Positions 35,095 through 44,066 of a stretch of 64,000 nucleotides of DNA are shown here, one piece after another. The DNA lies in assembly GCF_016925615.1 (NCBI RefSeq), contig NZ_CP070499.1, forward strand, positions 4,960,001-5,024,000. Direction: 5' to 3'. The first letter of the stretch is position 1. Every line of letters starts with the position of its first letter. The notes under the pieces were generated by a model. That model was not told the DNA's origin and ran no database searches. It saw only the letters and a list, made by a program, of their open reading frames with translations. A program made the translations under genes and the position numbers. The stretch comes from Natronosporangium hydrolyticum. GTDB lineage: Bacteria > Actinomycetota > Actinomycetes > Mycobacteriales > Micromonosporaceae.

Positions 35095-37634
35095 CGTCTG
35101 ACCAGCCCCCCGATGCGTTCCGCGTGCCGGCTGTAGCCGAAGCCTGTCTCGGCGAAGCGCAGCCCCGCAGTCACCCGAGCCGCATAGTAGTCGTCGTCGG
35201 CCATCAACTGGTCGACCAACGTTGTCACCTCGGCCGGCGCGGCGTAGAGGCCCGCCCCGCCGAAGAGCGGCCGGAACTGCTCCGGTAGCACCACCGGCAC
35301 CCCGGCCGCCATCGCCTCCAGGATCACCCGACCGAACGACTCCACCCAGTCCGGGTTGGGGAAGTAGACGAAGACGTCGATGCCGGCCAGGAACTCCGCT
35401 GGCGACAGGTGCCCGAACCGGTGCACCCGCCAGTTCTCCGGCAGGCCGCCGAGCACCGCGGCGGGTGCGTCTGCGCCACCGAGCACGTGGACCTCGTACC
35501 CGGTGGTGTCGGGGTAGATCTGGCGGAGCTGCACCGGATCGTGAGGCCACTTCATCGGGTGGTCCCGGGAATGCCGGCCGATCCGGATCCGCTCGCCGCG
35601 TTCGGGGCGGGCTGGCCGGCGCCAGGCCGCGACGTCGATGATGTTCACCCAGTCCTCATCGGAGAGCTTGATCCCCGGCAGCTCGGCGGCGTGGTGCTGG
35701 TGCAACGCCGCCCGCACCAGCGGCCCGATCGGGTGCCAGGTGCCGGCCTGCCCAAAGTAACGCTCGAGGTTCTGCTGGCAGTCCGGGATCCGGTACCGCC
35801 GGACCCCCGCCGGGCCGTAGTCGCTCATCGGCGGCTGGTTGACGATGACCCGCACGTCGCCGGCCTCGATCTCGGGCAGGAACCGGTGCCGGTCCTGCAG
35901 CACCGGCGGATACCGGACGATCAGCAGATCGCAGCTGATCCGCTCGCCGTGCACCAGCATCTGGGTCTGGTCGCCGTCGAGCACCTCCCGGACCTTCGGG
36001 GTGACGCTGCGGCGCGGGTCGGCGTCGTAGAAGTACATCGGGACCAGGCCGGTCCGCAGCCCCAGCCGCTGCTGCGCCTTCACCTCCTCCAGGCTGGACA
36101 TTGTGGAGCCACCAACCAGCCGGAAATCCGAGGCGATCACCACGTCGAAATGGCGCCGCTGCTTCGGCGGCGACCGGTGCGGCAACATCGGCGCCGGCAC
36201 CGGGAACGGCCGCTTCGACGACGGGAATTCGTAGCGCAGCGTCTGCGCCGCCCGAAGATGATGGTGGGTGTACGCCTCAAAATACTCCCGGCGGGCGCCC
36301 ATGAAGTAGCCGTGGTAACCGAACGCCTCGCTGCCGGTCAACGACCCGGACGACTGCCGCTGCAGGCACAACGGGCCGGTAGCGAGCTCGACCACCGCCC
36401 GCTCCCCGAACTCCCGTTTCAGCCGGCGGTGCAGCTCCGCATCGGCACCGAACCGGACGGTGTCCCAGGCGCCGAGCGCATCGACCACCTCGGCCCGCCG
36501 GAACATCAGCGACGACAGGTTCGGGAAGATGTAGAAACCGGGCTTGCCCCGCCGGTGGCAGCGCAGGTCCTCGGTCGCCCGTACCTGCTGGGAAGTGTTC
36601 GCCACCACCTCCGGGCTGGCGAGCAGGTGCCGCACCTGCCGGGCCAGCTTCTCCGGATGTGACCAGTCGTCGGCGTCGTGGCAGGTGACGAACTCCCCGA
36701 CCGCTTCGGCGAGACCAAGGTTGCGGGCCACATAGGTGCCGCCGTTCACCTCCGTTCGGATCAGTCGCACCCGCACGTCCCGCGCCGCGTACTCGGCGGC
36801 CAGCTCCACGGTGTGGTCGGTGCTGGCGTCGTCGACTACCAACAATTCCCAGCGGGTCCAGGTCTGCGCCCGGATCGAGGCGAGCGCGGTACCGACCGTC
36901 GACGCCGAGTTGTGCACCGGCATGATGATGCTGACCAGCGGGCCGTCCTCGCTGGCCGGGTCCGGCTCGACGGCTTCGGCGACGAGCCGGTCGAACGGCT
37001 CCCCTTCGGCCTCGGCGGTCCGGACCGGGGCGAGGCCGAAGCAGGCCAACGCCGCGTTGATCCGGGCGACCCGGCCGGAGTGCTCCGGCTCCAGGTTGGC
37101 GGCGGCGAGCAACAGGTCGGGTGTTTCGCCAGCGGCGAGCGTCGCTTCAAGAACCCGGCGTGCCGCTGCCGGATCACCGGCGAGCGCGTGGCACTCCGCT
37201 TCGATGACCGCCCGGCGCCGACGACGGTCCCGGTCCCGGTCGCCGCGGGCAGCCACCTGCAGGTATCCCAAAGCCTCGGCGGCGTGTGCCGGGTCGTACT
37301 GGTCGGCGTGCCACAGCGCCAGCTCCCAGGCGGCCAGCCGTCGCCGATTCGGCAGCGAATCGTCGGCGGCGAGCGCCCGCAGGTCGGCGAGGGCCCGGTC
37401 GGTCAGGCCGAGGTTGAGCAGCCGGCGACGCAGCACCTCCATGGCGGCGGCGACCCGCGGCGGGTCGTCCGCGCCGGCTGGGCGGCCCAGCAGTCGATCC
37501 AGGTTGACGAGCCGGCGGGCCAACACCACCCCGGGCCGCACCACCGGCCACGCTCGGGTGTTGCGCACCCGGGCCGCCCACCGCACGCTGCGCCGTACCC
37601 CGCGCTTCACCGGCGCCGACACCCGGCCGGCCAC
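35091..37634 (-). CDS. GT2-GT4 fusion glycosyltransferase
   Basis: About 847 residues from a GTG at 37634, 4 nt after the upstream stop; the longest frame opens at 37709 inside the upstream gene, so the start is uncertain. About 60-220 is a helical TPR-like region (LRALAADDSLPNRRRLAAWE). About 230-450 is a GT2 domain (VSIIMPVHNSASTV, VVDDASTDHT, TCHDADDW). About 490-840 is a GT-B domain of GT1/GT4 type (GRHSRDHPMKWP, FVYFPNPDWVESFGRVILEA with the donor-binding Glu). Two transferase activities in one chain suggest alternating sugar additions. It lies between a GT4 and the methyltransferase. Confidence 0.82.
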   Translation of the reverse strand: MAGRVSAPVKRGVRRSVRWAARVRNTRAWPVVRPGVVLARRLVNLDRLLGRPAGADDPPRVAAAMEVLRRRLLNLGLTDRALADLRALAADDSLPNRRRLAAWELALWHADQYDPAHAAEALGYLQVAARGDRDRDRRRRRAVIEAECHALAGDPAAARRVLEATLAAGETPDLLLAAANLEPEHSGRVARINAALACFGLAPVRTAEAEGEPFDRLVAEAVEPDPASEDGPLVSIIMPVHNSASTVGTALASIRAQTWTRWELLVVDDASTDHTVELAAEYAARDVRVRLIRTEVNGGTYVARNLGLAEAVGEFVTCHDADDWSHPEKLARQVRHLLASPEVVANTSQQVRATEDLRCHRRGKPGFYIFPNLSSLMFRRAEVVDALGAWDTVRFGADAELHRRLKREFGERAVVELATGPLCLQRQSSGSLTGSEAFGYHGYFMGARREYFEAYTHHHLRAAQTLRYEFPSSKRPFPVPAPMLPHRSPPKQRRHFDVVIASDFRLVGGSTMSSLEEVKAQQRLGLRTGLVPMYFYDADPRRSVTPKVREVLDGDQTQMLVHGERISCDLLIVRYPPVLQDRHRFLPEIEAGDVRVIVNQPPMSDYGPAGVRRYRIPDCQQNLERYFGQAGTWHPIGPLVRAALHQHHAAELPGIKLSDEDWVNIIDVAAWRRPARPERGERIRIGRHSRDHPMKWPHDPVQLRQIYPDTTGYEVHVLGGADAPAAVLGGLPENWRVHRFGHLSPAEFLAGIDVFVYFPNPDWVESFGRVILEAMAAGVPVVLPEQFRPLFGGAGLYAAPAEVTTLVDQLMADDDYYAARVTAGLRFAETGFGYSRHAERIGGLVRR

Positions 37635-37638
37635 CCCG

Positions 37639-39270
37639 CTAGCCAATGTCCACCATCCTCCGTTCGGTCTCGGCCGGGCCACCGGCCAAGGTGGCTTCGG
37701 CGTCCACATCGATCCGCGACAGGTCCGCCCCTACCCGGTCCTCGAAGTGCTGCCGGGCGCCGGCCAGGTCGCCGTGGAGCAGATCCGCCCAAGCGGCCGT
37801 CACCGCAGCCGGGTCGTGACTGTGCCGGATCTCGGACTGCGCCCGCCGCGCCTGCTCGGTCCACACCGGTTCATCGTCACTCGTGAGTACGGCGGCCGCC
37901 GCCGCTTCGGTGCCGTCGTGGACCCAGCACCGGTCGTAGACCTCGGCCGCGCCCGGCCACGGCCGGATCACCGGCACCGTGCCCGCCGCCATCGCCTCCG
38001 CGACCGAGGCGTGGGAGCCCTCCTCGTCGCTGGTGGAGGCGAGGAAACCCACCTCCCGGTACCAGCGCGGCATGTCCCGCCCAGGGGGGTCGAACCGGAC
38101 CGCCTCCCGCAGCAGCGGGTCACGCTCGATCCGTTGAAAACACTGGCTCACGTAAGCCCGCTCGGCCGGTGCGGACCAGACGTACGGGTTGTGCCAGGGC
38201 ATTGTGGAGCGCACCAGCAGGCGGAATCGAGGCTGGACCCGCCGCACCGCCGCCAGCAGATCCAGCGCCAGGTCGAACCGTTTCCGGGACCACTCCATAC
38301 CGACGAAGCCGATGGTGAACCGCGCGTCGGGTAGCTTCGGCCGGTCGAACCGGGCCACGTCGAGGTAGTTCGGGATGTACAGCAGCTTCTCCGCCGGCCA
38401 ACCGAGCTGTCGCCGGATCCGCCGGCCGAACAGTGGGGCGATGTAGACCATCGCGTCGACCGCGTCGACCGGCAGCTGCCCAGGGTAATGCGAGTCGAGT
38501 TCGAACCGGTGGAGCCGGACGACGAGCAGCTGGCCGGGGCGTTTGTGCCGGGCCAGCCAGATCGCGCTGGTGCGCGCCCACTCGGCGAAGATCGCGTCGG
38601 CGGCGCGCAGCCGGGCGCGGGTGTGCCGGGTGGGCCGCCCCAGCTCCGGCCAGTCGTCGACGGTGACCGCCAGGTCCGGCCGACGGTCGAGCTGTTGCGC
38701 CAGGTCAGCGGCGAACTTCAGGTCGAAGCCGGCGACCAGCGCCCGCCGGGCCGGTCGGCGGCTCGCCCCAGCCTGGCTACCCTGAATGATCAGCTGGCCG
38801 AGCGCCGCCGACTCCGTGTCTGCCGGCGCCACCAGCACCTGGGCCGAGACCGCGCAGGTCGCCCGCTCCACCGAGTCCCGGTCCGCCTCGCTCGCCACCA
38901 CGAACCCGCCGACCCGCCCGGCGACCGCGGCCACCTCGGCGCCCGGCCCGCAGACTTCACCGGCGAAGAGCCGGGGGCTCGGCGCCACCCGCAGCCACAG
39001 CCGATCCCGCGGCACCACCTCGGCGGCGACCGCCGCGGTGGCGGCAGAGTTCGCCAGCACCAGGTCGGCGCCGGCACACTGCGACGCCAGCGCGCGGCGC
39101 CGCCGCCGGGCCCGCACCGCGTCGAGCAACGCCAATGTTCGCCGGTAGCCGGCTGCCAGCGGTCGCTTCGCCGCCGCCGGCAGCCACGACAAACTGCCGG
39201 AGCCGGCGCCCGACCGTGGCTCTGGCCGTGCCAGGTCGGGCAGCACGATGACACGGGGTGGCGAGGGCAC
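37639..39270 (-). CDS. GT4-like glycosyltransferase
   Basis: 543 residues from a GTG at 39270 with GGAGGG 7 nt before it. The N-terminal half is Ala/Arg-rich and poorly conserved. The second half is a GT-B C-terminal domain: FTIGFVGMEWSRKRFDLAL, then GFLASTSDEEGSHASVAEAM with the nucleotide-sugar-binding Glu residues, and AGTVPVIRPWPGAAEVY. It leads a three-gene minus-strand operon with the GT2-GT4 fusion and the methyltransferase. Donor and acceptor unknown. Confidence 0.78.
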   Translation of the reverse strand: MPSPPRVIVLPDLARPEPRSGAGSGSLSWLPAAAKRPLAAGYRRTLALLDAVRARRRRRALASQCAGADLVLANSAATAAVAAEVVPRDRLWLRVAPSPRLFAGEVCGPGAEVAAVAGRVGGFVVASEADRDSVERATCAVSAQVLVAPADTESAALGQLIIQGSQAGASRRPARRALVAGFDLKFAADLAQQLDRRPDLAVTVDDWPELGRPTRHTRARLRAADAIFAEWARTSAIWLARHKRPGQLLVVRLHRFELDSHYPGQLPVDAVDAMVYIAPLFGRRIRRQLGWPAEKLLYIPNYLDVARFDRPKLPDARFTIGFVGMEWSRKRFDLALDLLAAVRRVQPRFRLLVRSTMPWHNPYVWSAPAERAYVSQCFQRIERDPLLREAVRFDPPGRDMPRWYREVGFLASTSDEEGSHASVAEAMAAGTVPVIRPWPGAAEVYDRCWVHDGTEAAAAAVLTSDDEPVWTEQARRAQSEIRHSHDPAAVTAAWADLLHGDLAGARQHFEDRVGADLSRIDVDAEATLAGGPAETERRMVDIG

Positions 39271-39342
39271 GCCTCACCCTCCACGAACCAGGTTGCGCGC
39301 GGCCGAACTCCGTACGATCCACCGGTGACGGCTCGGGGTGCG

Positions 39343-40269
39343 TTACGTGTCGGGTGGTCGGGGGGCGGACGTGCGCGGGGAGTGGGAGTGGGCGTTGGCG
39401 TCGGTGGCTGCCCGGACGAACTCCTGCAGCCTGGCGTTGGTGTTGCTCGCCAGCCAGACCAGCCCCCGTGCGATCGGCGGCGCATCCCGGATCGGCACAT
39501 ACCGCAGGTCTGGGTTGGGGTGGTAGGCCCGGCTCTGCTCTCCGACCGGCAGCACCCCACGTCCCATCGCGACCAGTGACAGCATCTCGGAGAACGTGTT
39601 GCCGGCCGGCCCCTTCGGCACTGGCCGGCCAGCCGGCGTGCGGTCGGGGGTACGGTCGCGTTTAAACTCGGTCGAGGTCACGGCGGGATACTGCACCACC
39701 GGATGGTCCGCGAGCACCTCCAGCGACACCGACTCCTCGCGGGCGAGCGGGTGATCGGCGGCGACCGCCAGGACCCGCCGCTCGTGCAGCAGCGGTGGGC
39801 CGCAGGCCATGCCGTCGAACGGGAAGGACGCGATCAGCAGGTCGATGGAGCCGTCCAGCAGGCTGGCGCGGGTGTTCGCCAGTTGCAGCTCGTGCACCTC
39901 GACCCGACAGTCGGGGTGACGCTCGGTGAACAGGGTGACCGCCCGGCGCAGCACCGGCGCTGTCAACTCGCCCAGGTACGCCACCCGCAGCTGGCCGGTG
40001 AGGCCGCGGCCAGCATCGATCGCTCGGTGCACCGCCGCGGTCATCTCGCTGACCAGCGGCGCGAGGTCGGCGGCGAGGCGCTGACCGACCGGGGTGGGCC
40101 GTACCACCCGGCTGGTGCGGTGGAACAGCGGCGCTCCGATCCGGCGCTCCAGCTTCTTGATCACGTGGCTCACCCGGCCGGTCGTGACTCGCAGCCGGGC
40201 AGCGGTACGGCCGAAGTGCAGCTCCTCGGAGAGCGTCAGGAAGGTCTCCAGCTCGTGCCGCTCTAGCAT
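39343..40269 (-). CDS. LysR-family transcriptional regulator
   Basis: 308 residues: winged helix ELETFLTLSEELHFGRTAAR (residues 6-25) with RVSHVIKKLERRIGAPLFHR, then a type-2 periplasmic-binding effector domain (LRVAYLGELTAPVLRRAV...). A 6-bp inverted repeat 12 bp upstream of the start (40281-40299) is a likely autoregulatory site. The divergent DUF1801 and VOC genes are the natural targets. Inducer unknown. Confidence 0.88.
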   Translation of the reverse strand: MLERHELETFLTLSEELHFGRTAARLRVTTGRVSHVIKKLERRIGAPLFHRTSRVVRPTPVGQRLAADLAPLVSEMTAAVHRAIDAGRGLTGQLRVAYLGELTAPVLRRAVTLFTERHPDCRVEVHELQLANTRASLLDGSIDLLIASFPFDGMACGPPLLHERRVLAVAADHPLAREESVSLEVLADHPVVQYPAVTSTEFKRDRTPDRTPAGRPVPKGPAGNTFSEMLSLVAMGRGVLPVGEQSRAYHPNPDLRYVPIRDAPPIARGLVWLASNTNARLQEFVRAATDANAHSHSPRTSAPRPPDT

Positions 40270-40280
40270 CGCATTCCGTT

Positions 40281-40299
40281 CGTTGAATCTGGCTCAACG
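40281..40299. promoter_or_regulatory. Probable LysR operator
   Basis: CGTTGA-ATCTGGC-TCAACG is a perfect 6-bp inverted repeat with 7-bp spacing. It contains a T-N11-A-like core expected for LysR proteins and lies between the LysR start and the divergent DUF1801 gene. Confidence 0.5.
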
Positions 40300-40354
40300 A
40301 TTGTAGCCCGATCATGGCTTGGCGCCCCGTCACCAGCTGGCTGATGCTGGGACC

Positions 40355-40720
40355 ATGAAACCCACCAGCGTCACCGAGTACCTCGACGCGCTCGACGACC
40401 CCCTGCGGCAGGTCGGCCACCGCGCCCGCGAGATCATCGAAGCCGCGCTGCCGGACGCGACCGGCGTGCTCTACCACGGACACCCGGTCTGGGGGCTGGG
40501 CGACAATCCCGGCCAACGGCCGGTCTGCCTGCTCAAGGCATACCGCTCCGATGTCACCTTCGGGTTGTGGCGCGGCCAGGACGTCAACGACCCCGACGGC
40601 CGGCTCAAACCCGGAGCCCGGCGGATGGCCTCGGTGAAGCTCACCGGTCTCACCGACATCGACGCGCCGCGCATCACTACCTGGCTGCACCAGGCCCTCG
40701 CCCTGGAGCAGCCGCAGTGA
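40355..40720 (+). CDS. DUF1801 domain protein
   Basis: 121 residues from the ATG at 40355. The sequence TSVTEYLDALDDPLRQVGHR at the start and LYHGHPVWGLGDNPG in the middle are typical of DUF1801 (YdhG/Fe-chaperone frataxin-like fold). Function unknown. The stop overlaps the GTG of the VOC gene (GTGA), so both are translated together, opposite the LysR regulator. Confidence 0.82.
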   Translation: MKPTSVTEYLDALDDPLRQVGHRAREIIEAALPDATGVLYHGHPVWGLGDNPGQRPVCLLKAYRSDVTFGLWRGQDVNDPDGRLKPGARRMASVKLTGLTDIDAPRITTWLHQALALEQPQ

Positions 40721-41115
40721 TCCGGGTCATCGACTTCGATCATCTGGTCATCAACGTCCGAGATCCGGAACGTTCGTTGGAGTTTTACTGCGGCCAGTTG
40801 GGCTTGACGCCGGTACGGGTCGACCGATGGCGCGCCGGTGCGGCACCATTCCCGTCCGTACGGGTCGATGCTGGCACCATCATCGACCTGGTCGAACAGC
40901 CGTGCGGCGGCACCAACGTCGACCACTTCTGCCTCGTGGTCGAGCCGCTGGACTGGCAAGAGGTGGTCGACGGAGGGAGGTTCACTGTGCTCGACGGGCC
41001 GGCGGTCCGATTCGGCGCCCGCGGCTCGGGCCACTCCCTCTATGTGCAGGATCCGGACGGCAATACCGTCGAACTGCGCTGGTATGCAGCCGACGCGGCG
41101 GAGCCAGCGGCCTGA
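40717..41115 (+). CDS. VOC family protein
   Basis: 132 residues from a GTG overlapping the previous stop. It has the glyoxalase-fold markers: the start FDHLVINVRDPERSLEFYCG with a metal-ligand-type His, HFCLVVEPLDW in the second module, and HSLYVQDPDGNTVELRW with the closing Glu. This looks like a complete metal site, so dioxygenase, isomerase or resistance roles are all possible. The rpn repeat begins 17 bp after its stop. Confidence 0.85.
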   Translation: MIRVIDFDHLVINVRDPERSLEFYCGQLGLTPVRVDRWRAGAAPFPSVRVDAGTIIDLVEQPCGGTNVDHFCLVVEPLDWQEVVDGGRFTVLDGPAVRFGARGSGHSLYVQDPDGNTVELRWYAADAAEPAA

Positions 41116-41164
41116 TCGGTGGCGGCAGCAAGTTCTGTCGGTGGCTGGGGGTAGGTTGCCGGTC

Positions 41165-42175
41165 ATGTCGGGTGATTCGAGTCCACATGATGCGGTGTTT
41201 CGGCGGATGCTGGGGGAGCCAGCCAACGCGGCCTCGCAACTGCGGGCGGTGCTTCCGCCGGAGTTGGCCGACCAGCTGGACCTGGCCCGGTTGACCCGGC
41301 TGCCGGGCAGCTTTGTGGATGCCAAGCTGCGGTGGCGGCACTCGGACCTGCTGTTCACCGCCCCGTTGGCCGGTGGTGACGGGCACAGCGGAGACGAGCG
41401 CAGCCGGGAGGCGTTCATCTATGTGCTGGTGGAACACCAGAGCGGCACCGACAAACTCATGCCGTTGCGCATCCTTCGATACATGGTGCGCATCTGGGAT
41501 GCGTTTCTGAACGAGCATCCACGAGCACACCGGTTGCCGGCGGTGTTCCCGCTGGTGGTGCACCACAACCGGCAGGCGTGGGACGCTCCGACCGAGCTGG
41601 CCGACCTGTTGGATCTCGACCCGGGCACGGTCAAGGCTGCCGGTGAGTTCCTGCCCCGGCTGCGGTTTCTGCTTGATGATCTGACCGTGGTGGACGAGGC
41701 GGCGTTGCGGGCGCGGCCGGTGACTGCGCCGGTGCGGTTGACGCTGCTGCTGTTGAAGATCGCCGCGGGTAACGCCGGCCTGGCTGATGATCTTCGGCGG
41801 TGGTCCGATCAGTTGCAGGTGGTGCTGCAACGGCCCAGTGGCATTGAGGATTTCGTCACCATGCTCACGTATATTCAACAGGTAGGTGAGGTTCCTGCGC
41901 AGGAGTTGTATGACCTGTTCGCAGGGCTGGGGCCGACAGTGAAGGAGGCGTTCGTGACCACCGCTGAGCAGCTTCGCGCCGAAGGTGAAGCCCGTGGTGA
42001 GGCCCGTGGTGAGGTCCGTGGGCGTGCCGAGGCGCTGACCCAGTTCTTGACCCACAAGTTCGGCCCGCTTCCGCCGGACGTGCACGATCGGGTTCATACC
42101 GCCACCGTCGAGGAGCTTGAACGCTGGACCGGTCGGGTCGTCACCGCCCGCACCCTGGCAGAGGCCCTCGACTAA
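41165..42175 (+). CDS. Rpn-family nuclease, copy A (Transposase_31/YhgA-like)
   Basis: 336 residues. The N-terminal PD-(D/E)XK-type domain shows HDAVFRRMLGEP, WRHSDLLF with Asp61, and YVLVEHQSG with Glu90-x-Gln92, the family catalytic set. Then come LRYMVRIWDAFL and a helical middle. Near residues 273-288 is a four-residue repeat tract (GEAR, GEAR, GEVR). Family members are DNA nucleases that stimulate RecA-independent recombination and can act in anti-phage toxin-antitoxin systems. Copy B at 50182-51204 has one more repeat unit. An internal start at 41954 may yield a short antitoxin. Confidence 0.88.
   Translation: MSGDSSPHDAVFRRMLGEPANAASQLRAVLPPELADQLDLARLTRLPGSFVDAKLRWRHSDLLFTAPLAGGDGHSGDERSREAFIYVLVEHQSGTDKLMPLRILRYMVRIWDAFLNEHPRAHRLPAVFPLVVHHNRQAWDAPTELADLLDLDPGTVKAAGEFLPRLRFLLDDLTVVDEAALRARPVTAPVRLTLLLLKIAAGNAGLADDLRRWSDQLQVVLQRPSGIEDFVTMLTYIQQVGEVPAQELYDLFAGLGPTVKEAFVTTAEQLRAEGEARGEARGEVRGRAEALTQFLTHKFGPLPPDVHDRVHTATVEELERWTGRVVTARTLAEALD
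41954..42175 (+). CDS. Possible intragenic RpnS-like small protein (copy A)
   Basis: A GTG in frame at codon 264 of the rpn gene is preceded by a consensus AAGGAGG with 5-nt spacing (41942-41948). Translation from here would give 73 residues starting VTTAEQLRAEGEARGE, covering the four-residue repeat tract and the C-terminal domain. In enterobacterial Rpn systems the separately translated C-terminal piece (RpnS) dimerises through such a repeat helix and blocks the nuclease. Translation here is a prediction from the sequence signal and that precedent. Confidence 0.5.
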   Translation: MTTAEQLRAEGEARGEARGEVRGRAEALTQFLTHKFGPLPPDVHDRVHTATVEELERWTGRVVTARTLAEALD

Positions 42176-42212
42176 ACCGACCAGCACCACCACCGCCGAT
42201 GGCGGCCCCGGT

Positions 42213-44066
42213 TTAGCGAGGTCGGACGGCGACGAGGTAGCCATTGACCTCGGTGGTTTCGAAGCCGGCGGCGGCGAACACCCCCCGCGGGAAGCGGACC
42301 TCGATCGTCCGCACCCCCGCCGGAAACGCGTCGGCGGCGTAGCGCAGCACCGCGTCGTCACCTTCGATCGGCAGCACCACCCCGTCGATTGGGTCGAAGG
42401 CGTTCTCCGCCGCCAGCTGGGAGAGCTCCGCTGGCCCCGCAACAGCGAGCCGGTCCACAAACTCTGCCCGGGCGCTGAACTCCCCAGCCGGGTGGGCGTA
42501 GTGGGCGTTCCACTGCAGGAACCCCCAGTACGGGTAGAGGGCAAGCAGGTCCGCCCGGTCGGTGAGCACCACCGGGTGCCCCGGGCCGGCGTACCTTTCG
42601 TCGATCGCGGCCGCCAGCTGTACCGCGGACGCGGCGGCCGGCTCCGCGTCGGGTGGGTGATGGGTCGGCAGCGATCCGTCGGGCAGTGCGTCGGCGTGCG
42701 CCAGCTCGGTGAGCGGACTGTCCCGCAGCTCGGTGACGAGCTGTTGCCCGGCCGCGACCAGCACCACCAACAGCACCGCCAGCGCCGCCGCCACCGCCCG
42801 GGCGGCGTCACCGGACTGGACCCGGGCGGCGACCAGCCGGGTCAGCCGCACCGCCGCCAGCGCTGCGGCGCTCAACAGGATCAGCGGCACCAGTGGTTTG
42901 CCCCGAAAACTGAGCAACGGATCGTCCACCGCCGCGGCCGCCGCCCCCAACAGATACCAGCCGTACGCGGCGAGCAGCAGCACCAGCAGTCCGCGCGGTA
43001 GCGCCTCCCGCGGAGCGGCCCACACCAGGAACACCAGGCCGACCAGTGCCAGCAGCCCGGTCAGCGTCCCGTCCGCCATCGGCAACGGCAGCTGTGGGTG
43101 GCTGCTGGTGAACCACCGGTTCGCCAGCGACTCGGGATGGTCGGCACGGATCATGCTGATCAACAGCGGCAGCCAGTAGAGGGCAGACCCGGCAGCGGCG
43201 ATGGCGAGTACCAGCGCGGCCCGGCCCAGTTGCCGCCACGGCCAGCGGCCCCGAAGCCGCTCCGCCAGCAGAAACAGCGGCAGTGACAGGGCTGCCACCA
43301 GGAAGAGGTAGTAGTAGGTGAGGAACAGCACCGCCCCGATCAGCCCGAGTAACAGCGGGTTTCCCACCCGCCGACCCGGCCGGCGAACCCCGTGCACCGC
43401 CTCCAGCCACCAGGGCACGATGGCGAAGAGCACCAGCCAGGCGTACGGCTGGTAGACGTCCTGGACCAGCAGCGGCACCCCGGCGATCAGCGCCGCCGCG
43501 TACGCCGGCACCAGCCGTCGCCACAGCAGGTAGGTGACGACCGGCACCGCCAGGGCGGCGGCGATGGCACCGATCTTGGCCATTCGCCACGGTTCGACAC
43601 CGGCCAGGTCGGCGGCCCGGCCCAACACCCAGAAGTACGCCGGGGCGTAGAAAGCCGGTAGCCCGGCGAAGGTGAAGTCGGCGGTGCCGGGGGAGTCGGC
43701 GAACCGGGTGATCGCGGCGGTGCGGAAGGTCTGGTCCGCGGTGAGCCCGCCGAGCGCGTACGGGGTGCCGTTGAGTAGCACCGTCAGGGTCAGTCCGGCG
43801 ACTCCGCCGAGCACGGCCGGCAGCAGGTCGGTGCCCCAGCTTCCGCGCAGGTTCGCCTGCGGCTCAGTCCGACTGCGCCGCAGTGACCAGGCGTAGCCGC
43901 CGACGCCGACCGCGACCAGGACCACTACCGCGGCCCGCAGCGCGTACTCCACCCGCAGGCTGAACGGGTGGTAGTCGGCGGTGCCCGCGAGTAGGACCAG
44001 GCCCGCGGCCCCGGCCAGAAACAGCCACGGGCGGGCCGCCCGCAGCCCGCGGCCGACGATCGTCAC
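42213..44066 (-). CDS. AftA-like arabinofuranosyltransferase
   Basis: 617 residues from a GTG at 44066 overlapping the previous stop (GTGA); the much longer open frame upstream is antisense-type noise over the epimerase gene. About eleven membrane spans and a soluble C-terminal domain. The N-terminal loop has GGLTADQTFRTAAITRFADS and GLPAFYAPAYFWVLGR, close to mycobacterial AftA, the GT-C enzyme that places the first arabinofuranose on galactan using decaprenyl-phosphoryl-arabinose. It should act on the outer membrane face. It is last of four minus-strand genes inside the rpn-flanked segment. Confidence 0.77.
   Translation of the reverse strand: MTIVGRGLRAARPWLFLAGAAGLVLLAGTADYHPFSLRVEYALRAAVVVLVAVGVGGYAWSLRRSRTEPQANLRGSWGTDLLPAVLGGVAGLTLTVLLNGTPYALGGLTADQTFRTAAITRFADSPGTADFTFAGLPAFYAPAYFWVLGRAADLAGVEPWRMAKIGAIAAALAVPVVTYLLWRRLVPAYAAALIAGVPLLVQDVYQPYAWLVLFAIVPWWLEAVHGVRRPGRRVGNPLLLGLIGAVLFLTYYYLFLVAALSLPLFLLAERLRGRWPWRQLGRAALVLAIAAAGSALYWLPLLISMIRADHPESLANRWFTSSHPQLPLPMADGTLTGLLALVGLVFLVWAAPREALPRGLLVLLLAAYGWYLLGAAAAAVDDPLLSFRGKPLVPLILLSAAALAAVRLTRLVAARVQSGDAARAVAAALAVLLVVLVAAGQQLVTELRDSPLTELAHADALPDGSLPTHHPPDAEPAAASAVQLAAAIDERYAGPGHPVVLTDRADLLALYPYWGFLQWNAHYAHPAGEFSARAEFVDRLAVAGPAELSQLAAENAFDPIDGVVLPIEGDDAVLRYAADAFPAGVRTIEVRFPRGVFAAAGFETTEVNGYLVAVRPR

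Larger units (their letters stand above)
41132..42188. repeat. Inverted repeat copy A carrying rpn (1057 bp)
   Basis: This segment recurs in inverted orientation at 50170-51237. By eye the copies differ by one extra 12-bp unit in copy B, a one-base indel near the stop, and a handful of substitutions. Identity begins at GTTCTGTCGGTGGCTGG before the gene and ends at CCGACCAGCACC after it. I see no clear target-site duplication. Confidence 0.92.
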
